A stretch of DNA of 64,000 bases from an uncultured Clostridia bacterium (lineage in GTDB: Bacteria; Bacillota; Clostridia; Christensenellales; UBA1242), in the NCBI GenBank assembly GCA_934747765.1, contig CAKVGZ010000002.1, forward strand, positions 62,001 through 126,000, in the 5' to 3' direction. Below the pieces are notes generated by a model. It did not search any database, was not told the DNA's origin, and saw only the letters and a program-made list of their open reading frames with translations. How positions within the stretch are numbered: position 1 is the stretch's first letter; each line of letters begins with the position of its first letter. Below, in pieces: positions 58,184 to 64,000 of this stretch. A program made the translations under genes and the position numbers.

Positions 58184-60186
58184 TCAAAACCATCAAAATC
58201 GTCGAATGGACTGAAACCGCTTTTCATAACCTTTTTGTTTCTTTCAGTTATGTCATAGTAGATTTCAGATTCGTTCAATGCTCGAGAAGGAGCATATTCT
58301 TCTGGAGCACGAGTTTTATCGAATTGTGGTGTTGCAAAAAAAGGTGTCATTTTTATTCTCATAGGGTTTTCTTTGAAGATTTTAACTATAACTTCAAATT
58401 TCTCAAGTTGTCCAAGTTCGTAAGGATAGATAAGAGGTCGAGTTGAACGTTGAACTTGTGTGGAAGTGCTTGATCCACTACTTTCCTCCCCCTTGTTTCT
58501 TGAAGTTGAAGAGGTTTCAATGGAAATGTCTCCGCACATCTTTGAAAATTTTTCGCGAGTTTCTTGGTCTTCGGTTCCGATGAAGATTTGAATGTTGCAG
58601 TTTGAACGAATTGTTTCTGCCATTTCTCGCCCATATTTGTTATCTAATTGGCTGTATGATTGAACGACTAAAGAGAAGAAAATTCCTCTTGAACGTCCAA
58701 CTGTTACCAAACTGTCCATTTTTTCAATTTTTGGCAAATTGGCAAATTCATCAAGCATGAAATATACGTTTCGGTTAAGTTTAAGTTTGTCTGTTTCGCT
58801 GGCTTTTTCAACAAGTTTTTTGTAAAGCTGAGAAATGCACATTGTTGCAATGCAGTGTCTGCTTTCTTTTTCGTCTGGAACTTTTATGAAGAATGCTGTT
58901 GGCACATCTGTGAAATCATCAAAATTTAAATCACTGAAACTTGTTGCATAGCAAATTCCTGCGTCTTGGAAAATTGAAATTCTGCTCATCAAAACACCCA
59001 TGTAGGACCTTGTTGTGTTTGGAGCATTGTTGATGGCTGTTGAAGTTAGAGAAGCCACCTTAGAAAATTTTTCACGATATGAACAATAGTTTCTGACTGT
59101 TCCAAATGGATTGTCTGGGTCGTCATCTCTGTAAGTTGCAATTTTTGCCATGTTATAGCAATTGAACTTTTCACGCGTCATGTTAAGTTCAGGATTAAAA
59201 CTGTCTTCAAGCATTGCAAGCATAATTCCGAAAAGGAAGTCTTGAGCACCTCTTTCCCATGAAGAATCTGTCTTAGATTCGATCGGAACAATTGCTGTGG
59301 CAATTTCTCGAAGTTCATTCTCTGCTTCGTCTTTCAACTCTTGTGCTTTGGCTTCAAGGTCGCCTTTTAGTTGGTCTTTGTTGGCATAGGCAGCTTTGTT
59401 GAATTCGTACCATTCTTCAGCATAATCTTTGATATTGTTTGCAAGCTTGAGTTTGTAGTTTTTTGGAGAGTCGCCACGGTGAATTTTAACTTCGCTTTCA
59501 ATGTTGTGAGCACGGTGAGTTTGAACGTATGCGTTGTCCATTGGATTCCAGCGCGTTGAGGCATAAGGATTTCTTAAGTCTAAAACAGAAATTCTGTAGC
59601 CCGCTTTTTTCAATTGAAGTGCATTATCACGATAGAGTTCACCTTTGGGGTCGGTCATAACCAAACATGGTTTTGAACCAATTTGAGAAAGAATTTGAAT
59701 TGAAGGATTGATGTATGTTTGAGTTTTACCAGAACCCGTTGTACCAATGATCATGGTGTGGATTGGATCATAAAGATTGATGTTGAGAGTTGAACCTTTA
59801 AGCTGGCTTCGGATGACAATTCCGTCTTTTTTAAGTTTTGGAAGCATCGACCAAGTGCAGTGATTAAACCTTTTTTCGTTGTTGAGCTCGCTTTCTTTTA
59901 TGAAACGGGCATCGTAATATTGAGCAATCTTTTCACCACTGCTGGTTGTTCCCATTGTGCTTGCACTTGGTTTGCTGTCTGACTTGAAGATTTTTGAAAG
60001 CCAGTATAGAATTAAAAGCCCGTAGCCCACTGCAAGAATGACAAGCGTCGCAGTGTTTGTGATGAGTTTTGCATCAAATTGGAAGCCGTCATCACGAGTG
60101 AATCCACCCACCAAAACTGCAACAACAAAAATTCCAACTATGAGAATTAGTGGCAATAACTTTCTAAATTTGCTCTTTTCCTTCAT
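58180..60186 (-). CDS. type IV coupling protein, VirD4/TraG family
   Basis: 668 residues from ATG 60186 (CGGAGGG site; the frame is open 14 codons further). Two N-terminal membrane helices (about 8-70), then a RecA-like ATPase: Walker A IGTTGSGKTQTYINPS, Walker B YFMLDEFANLPKI. Coupling proteins deliver DNA-protein or protein substrates to a type IV secretion channel. It follows two pilin-like genes on the same strand. The C-terminal ~100 residues are Ser/Thr-rich then charged. Whether it serves conjugation or protein export cannot be settled without the rest of the locus. Confidence 0.92.
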   Translation of the reverse strand: MKEKSKFRKLLPLILIVGIFVVAVLVGGFTRDDGFQFDAKLITNTATLVILAVGYGLLILYWLSKIFKSDSKPSASTMGTTSSGEKIAQYYDARFIKESELNNEKRFNHCTWSMLPKLKKDGIVIRSQLKGSTLNINLYDPIHTMIIGTTGSGKTQTYINPSIQILSQIGSKPCLVMTDPKGELYRDNALQLKKAGYRISVLDLRNPYASTRWNPMDNAYVQTHRAHNIESEVKIHRGDSPKNYKLKLANNIKDYAEEWYEFNKAAYANKDQLKGDLEAKAQELKDEAENELREIATAIVPIESKTDSSWERGAQDFLFGIMLAMLEDSFNPELNMTREKFNCYNMAKIATYRDDDPDNPFGTVRNYCSYREKFSKVASLTSTAINNAPNTTRSYMGVLMSRISIFQDAGICYATSFSDLNFDDFTDVPTAFFIKVPDEKESRHCIATMCISQLYKKLVEKASETDKLKLNRNVYFMLDEFANLPKIEKMDSLVTVGRSRGIFFSLVVQSYSQLDNKYGREMAETIRSNCNIQIFIGTEDQETREKFSKMCGDISIETSSTSRNKGEESSGSSTSTQVQRSTRPLIYPYELGQLEKFEVIVKIFKENPMRIKMTPFFATPQFDKTRAPEEYAPSRALNESEIYYDITERNKKVMKSGFSPFDDFDGFD

Positions 60187-60303
60187 TAAGCCCTCCGATT
60201 TATATTCATTATATATTTTTTTTACCAAAACTCAAAATATTTATAAATAAATAATTTTGTTGCACAAATAAATATTTATGTCAAAATTCCTTCATTTCTC
60301 CAC

Positions 60304-60335
60304 AAAAAAACTCGGCTTTTGCCGAGTTGTTTTAA
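60304..60335 (-). terminator. terminator after pilin-like gene 1 (copy A of repeated hairpin)
   Basis: Stem AACTCGGC/GCCGAGTT, loop TTTT; nearly identical to the hairpin at 60881-60907. Confidence 0.85.
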
Positions 60336-60793
60336 CGAGTGACCGTGCTGCCGGCTGGCTCTGTCCATCCTTCTGGAACTGTTGGGGTGATTCCAACTGT
60401 TGACTTAATTATAAGTGGGAACAACGTTGTGAAGAATATAATCAGAACAACCAAAACAACAATTCCGATTATCAAGAAAATCAACCTCTTTTTGCTTTCT
60501 TCACGTTTATCTGTTGAATCTGCTCTTGCCATGTTAACACCAAGAACAATTGCCCAAATGATTCCCGCTGCTGCAACAATTGCCAAAATTGGAACAAGAA
60601 TTGTGTTGATTGAATTTATAATTGTTTTAACCCAACCATATTTGCTTTGAAGATATTTTAATGTTCTGTCGTCCAGCTGGCTGTTGATGCCAGTGCTGAA
60701 ATATGATTCCCAAAATTTGACGTCATCTGCCGTCACTGTTACGCCCATAAATTTCATGGCAAGCGTGTTCATAAAATATACAAATTTTGTCAT
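60332..60793 (-). CDS. type IV secretion pilin-like membrane protein 1
   Basis: 153 residues. N-terminal amphipathic part, then two membrane helices (ILVPILAIVAAAGIIWAIVLG, and LIFLIIGIVVLVVLIIFFTTLFP) separated by the short polar loop VNMARADSTDKREESKKR. This two-helix hairpin with charged loop resembles VirB2/TrbC-type pilins of Gram-positive conjugation systems. It is a paralogue of the next gene. An AAAGGGGA site precedes the ATG. Confidence 0.75.
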   Translation of the reverse strand: MTKFVYFMNTLAMKFMGVTVTADDVKFWESYFSTGINSQLDDRTLKYLQSKYGWVKTIINSINTILVPILAIVAAAGIIWAIVLGVNMARADSTDKREESKKRLIFLIIGIVVLVVLIIFFTTLFPLIIKSTVGITPTVPEGWTEPAGSTVTR

Positions 60794-60880
60794 TTTTCTT
60801 CCCCTTTATATTGCGAGTATATCAAAAAAAAAAAAATGACAAACAAAATTTGCCAATTTCTTAAAAATTTTTTTAAAATG

Positions 60881-60907
60881 AAAAAACTCGGCTTTTGCCG
60901 AGTTTTT
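60881..60907 (-). terminator. terminator after pilin-like gene 2 (copy B of repeated hairpin)
   Basis: Stem AACTCGGC/GCCGAGTT with T-run; duplicate of the hairpin at 60304. Confidence 0.86.
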
Positions 60908-60911
60908 ATTT

Positions 60912-61328
60912 TTATGTTGATGATGTTGCTGTTGTTATTGTTGATGGATCAAATTTGATTAATGAGCCGAGAATTACTGGGAACAATGTTGTGAAGAATA
61001 CAATTAATACAACCAATATCACGATACCAATAACAAGACCAATTAATCTTTTCTTTGCTTCTTCACGTTTTTCTGTTGAATCTGCTCTTGCCATGTTAAC
61101 ACCAAGAACAATTGCCCAAATGATTCCCGCTGCTGCAACAATTGCTAGTAAAGGAACAAGGATAGTCATTATTCCGTTATATATACTTTCAACCCAGCCA
61201 TATTGCGCATCAAGAACATCCGTCTTCTCCTTAGGTAAATCTTTATTATTAAACCACTTCCTCCAAAATTCTGGACTTCCCATAAATCCGGCTGACATTT
61301 TCATAATTGCGTTTGCTAATTGAAACAT
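60912..61328 (-). CDS. type IV secretion pilin-like membrane protein 2
   Basis: 138 residues with the same plan as the neighbour: ILVPLLAIVAAAGIIWAIVLG, loop VNMARADSTEKREEAKKR, then a second helix. A 73-nt stretch (61073-61145) is identical to 60511-60583 in the paralogue, so the duplication is recent or maintained by conversion. An ACGGAGGT site precedes the ATG. Probably the major and minor subunits, or alternative subunits, of a surface pilus; inferred. Confidence 0.75.
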   Translation of the reverse strand: MFQLANAIMKMSAGFMGSPEFWRKWFNNKDLPKEKTDVLDAQYGWVESIYNGIMTILVPLLAIVAAAGIIWAIVLGVNMARADSTEKREEAKKRLIGLVIGIVILVVLIVFFTTLFPVILGSLIKFDPSTITTATSST

Positions 61329-61473
61329 TTTACACCTCCGTAAAATCTTTAATATTAGGTTGCGTTAAATTTTATATTTTTATTCCCCCAACCATCTACA
61401 TTTTTAATTTATCACAAATATATTGCTTTTCCAAACAAATTTATGCAAAAATTACAATTTTTTTGGTTTTTTT

Positions 61474-64000
61474 CTAAAATTTAAACTTTTTTTTGTATCC
61501 GCTACGCGAATTTCTCTTAATTTTAATCACCACAACCACAACAACTGCCCCAATCACAATTGGAGTGATGACTATGAGTGCAATGGCCCAAGCTTGCAAA
61601 CCGCCGTTATCTTCTTCAATTTTTTTGAATCTTGCTTCAAGATTATATTCGGCTGTTATGTTCTCTTTTGTGAATTTCAGGTCACTTGAAACTTTTGTTC
61701 CATTAACAAACCAGCCTTCGAATTCCATTCCTTGCTGTGGAACTGCTTCAAACGTGATTGATTTTCCAGAAACAATGTATGAAGAATATTTCGTGTTCAA
61801 AAGTTCGCCATCATCAATTTTTATTCCCCCATTGCCCGAAATTTTAACTATAACTGGAATGGTGTTATTGGAAAAGTAAACATTCATTTCGGCAACCAAA
61901 CCGCTTTCAGAAGCCACAACTGTTGGATAGAAATATTTTGTTGAAGAAGTTTTTTGTTTTTCGTTGTCGAGTTTGATGATTATGCTCGACTTTGTTGCTT
62001 TCATAGTTTCTTTATTTACATCCTGCCATCTATTTGCAAAAACAAATTCGCCAGTTCTTGAGCCAGAAGCAGTTAACAAAGTTTCCGATTCATTCACATA
62101 TTCTTCTATGACAAAACTGAAGTTTTCGGATTTGGTCAAAATGTCATTTCCAACTTTTTTTGTAACAGTTCCAATGTCTGATTTTTGAGTGTTTGTTTCG
62201 TTGTCTACAAAATTGATTTTTACAGTGACTGGATTTCCCTTTATTTTTATGTCATATTTGCCTTCAGTTTGTGACGACGCAAGGAATGCAAGCGTTGTTA
62301 TTCCATTTTCTGGATCCAAAGTCACGGTGTATGGCGAAGAAACTTCATTTGCTCCTGAATAATTCAAAGTTGCAACTGAATATTCTTGGAACAACCAATT
62401 TGTGAACTTGAAATAGTTTTTGAAATCTCTAAGAGGATTTCCGCTTTCATCATAAAACTTTGCAACAATCTTAACAGGTTGGCCAGCGCCATATTCATAC
62501 GATTTTAAGTTGCCTTTGCCTTCTAATTCAAGAATGTAGTAGCCACTCAAATATGAATTCGTTATTGTGTAGGAAACAGCACCTTTACTGCCCTCAATTG
62601 AAATCTTGAAAGAAGCAAAATTTTGAAGCGCAGGGAAATAATATCCCATTGGTGCAATTATTGATGTATTTTTCCAAATTTTATCAAAATCCCAAGGTCT
62701 AAATTCATTCCAGTTCCACGAGTTGAACGCAGACTGCGTTGGCATATTTGAAATTTGTGACAAAGTTGAACTGACAGTGAAGCCAACTTCACTTGCATTT
62801 CCAATTGCTTTTTGGAAAGAAACAACGTTCAGGCTTGGGTTGTTAATTCCCAGAAATTTGCCATACTGAATTTCTTTTGGGAACAATGACGAATTGTTGG
62901 CAACCTTTCCAACAATGCCCCCTGTCACAAGTTTTGAAGGTGAAAATGTTGCCAACATACTTGAAAACAAAACGTTATTTATTTCCAAGCTGTTTCCTTC
63001 CGCAAAGCCAACAATTCCTCCAAAAACAATTTCGCCATTTTTAAGCGAGTTTATTTTTATTGGCATATTGACCGATTCAACGGCTGTCAAACTTCCGTTT
63101 TTTTGTTGAATTGCATAAACAAGGTCGTCAGTGGGCGCAACATAGACTCTGAGAATTTCACCATCTTTAACTGTTCCCACTGCTCCACCAAACAGGGTTG
63201 AAACTGCATTTGCACCTTCTTGAAGCACGGTTATTTTTGGAACTGCATAACAGTCGTGAACACTTGATTCAAGCGATTGTCCAACAAGCCCTCCAAAAAC
63301 AATTTCTCCCAAATATTTGTATGTCTGATAAATTTTTGTGGTTTTCCCGCCAACAACGACTTCGGGGCCTTCAACTTCCAAGAAATATTCTTGAGCAGTT
63401 TCAACATCCAGTCGTTGTTTGCGGTCAGCGGACAACGAAACCTTTGCATAAGAAGCAAAAATTTCGCTGTTTTTTGTTGCAACCCCCGCAATTCCGCCAA
63501 CCTTCACCCCGCCTTGCGTTGTTTCGTTTTTGTCTTCACCATCTTCAAAATCAGTGTTATCTTTTAAAACAATTTCAATTTCTACGCCAAGCTCAAAAAC
63601 TTTTGAGCCTTTCAAATATCCAAACAAACCAATTTCATCAAAATGCTCTGAGATTTTCACGTTAGTAATTGTTTTCCCATCGCCATTGAATGTTCCACAA
63701 AATGGTTTTGAGAATGTTCCAATTGGTGTCCAATTTGAATTTAAACTAATCGACGAAGTCAATTTGTATGTTGCTTTGTCATAATCAACTTTTCCACTTT
63801 CAGCAGATATTCCACCGTTAACGGCATCTCTGAAAAACGCCAAGTCAGATTCGTTATTAATAATGTATGGATTTTCTGCAGTTCCATCACCCAACAGTGA
63901 AGTTGGCTCGGCAGAAACACTTGTTATTGACCCAACAAAAAAGCATGCACAAAGTGCCACAATAACAAACAAAAAACTAAAGCTTAAAGTTTTTAAATTT
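61474..64000 (-). CDS. large surface-anchored protein, 5' end outside the window
   Basis: At least 842 codons; the frame stays open to the right edge and the residues there (NLKTLSFSFLFVIVALCACF) are part of a signal peptide cleaved near SVSAEP, so little is missing. The exported part starts with GDGTAENPYIINNESDLAFF, a common opening of GLUG/adhesin-like repeat proteins, continues with Gly-rich beta segments, and near the C-terminus has an InlB B-repeat-like module (FEAVPQQGMEFEGWFVNG). A final membrane helix (WAIALIVITPIVIGAVVVVV) and a KIKRNSRSGYKKKFKF tail anchor it. No LPxTG motif. Next to the secretion genes, an adhesin for mating or host contact is a fair inference. Confidence 0.82.
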   Translation of the reverse strand, partial: NLKTLSFSFLFVIVALCACFFVGSITSVSAEPTSLLGDGTAENPYIINNESDLAFFRDAVNGGISAESGKVDYDKATYKLTSSISLNSNWTPIGTFSKPFCGTFNGDGKTITNVKISEHFDEIGLFGYLKGSKVFELGVEIEIVLKDNTDFEDGEDKNETTQGGVKVGGIAGVATKNSEIFASYAKVSLSADRKQRLDVETAQEYFLEVEGPEVVVGGKTTKIYQTYKYLGEIVFGGLVGQSLESSVHDCYAVPKITVLQEGANAVSTLFGGAVGTVKDGEILRVYVAPTDDLVYAIQQKNGSLTAVESVNMPIKINSLKNGEIVFGGIVGFAEGNSLEINNVLFSSMLATFSPSKLVTGGIVGKVANNSSLFPKEIQYGKFLGINNPSLNVVSFQKAIGNASEVGFTVSSTLSQISNMPTQSAFNSWNWNEFRPWDFDKIWKNTSIIAPMGYYFPALQNFASFKISIEGSKGAVSYTITNSYLSGYYILELEGKGNLKSYEYGAGQPVKIVAKFYDESGNPLRDFKNYFKFTNWLFQEYSVATLNYSGANEVSSPYTVTLDPENGITTLAFLASSQTEGKYDIKIKGNPVTVKINFVDNETNTQKSDIGTVTKKVGNDILTKSENFSFVIEEYVNESETLLTASGSRTGEFVFANRWQDVNKETMKATKSSIIIKLDNEKQKTSSTKYFYPTVVASESGLVAEMNVYFSNNTIPVIVKISGNGGIKIDDGELLNTKYSSYIVSGKSITFEAVPQQGMEFEGWFVNGTKVSSDLKFTKENITAEYNLEARFKKIEEDNGGLQAWAIALIVITPIVIGAVVVVVVIKIKRNSRSGYKKKFKF

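Noticed and set aside
63198..63665. 155-codon plus-strand frame
   Set aside because: Gln/Leu/Phe-rich antisense shadow of the surface protein gene, no ribosome site.

Overview
The window is AT-rich, densely packed bacterial chromosome with good Shine-Dalgarno sites on most internal genes, strong rho-independent terminators, and a low-GC Gram-positive gene set: rpsO-pnp, rpmE next to a DUF1385/PrmC gene, nth-obg, SigH, a PdaB-type deacetylase and HtrA. I read it as an uncultured clostridial (Firmicutes) lineage. SigH and PdaB suggest endospore-forming ancestry but do not prove sporulation. No rRNA, CRISPR array, transposase or integrase was seen.

Layout. 1-7 kb: translation and RNA genes (a DUF1385-PrmC fusion cut by the left edge, L31, PNPase, S15), a lytic transglycosylase and split SecD/SecF. 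7-16.6 kb: a three-domain LigD, tRNA-Leu, tRNA-Cys and tRNA-Gly with decayed copies, an elaborate inverted-repeat element, a two-OB-fold SSB, PdaB, HtrA and GlnRS. 16.7-34.5 kb: PolA, a nucleoside phosphorylase, a deacetylase, Obg, Nth, ACP, a P-type ATPase, RecF, an ArsR regulator, two CAAX-type proteases, SigH, an HAD protein and two tandem membrane-anchored paralogues. 34.5-41.7 kb: accessory region. Downstream of tRNA-Ala and tRNA-Ile lies a cassette of different codon usage: a PEP-synthase-like phosphotransferase, then (divergent) an ABC-F protein, a radical SAM/SPASM enzyme and a 47-residue peptide ending in a Gly-rich, Cys-flanked core. A collagen-like protein follows. 41.7-58 kb: a heterodimeric ABC exporter, LeuS, enolase, HflX, RNase P RNA, TatD-RsmA, RsfS and MscL. 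58-64 kb: VirD4 coupling protein, two duplicated pilin-like proteins and a large surface protein running off the right edge, probably part of a type IV secretion or conjugation locus.

The main candidate for an undescribed system is the 35.9-40.6 kb cassette. It looks like a RiPP locus: precursor peptide, SPASM maturase, a ribosome-protection-type ABC-F protein that could give self-immunity, and a His-domain phosphotransferase of unknown target. A second notable feature is that at least a dozen genes have a start codon 6 to 8 bases after a clear -10 box with no Shine-Dalgarno, implying frequent leaderless mRNAs. Both SecD and SecF also lack the conserved transmembrane aspartates.
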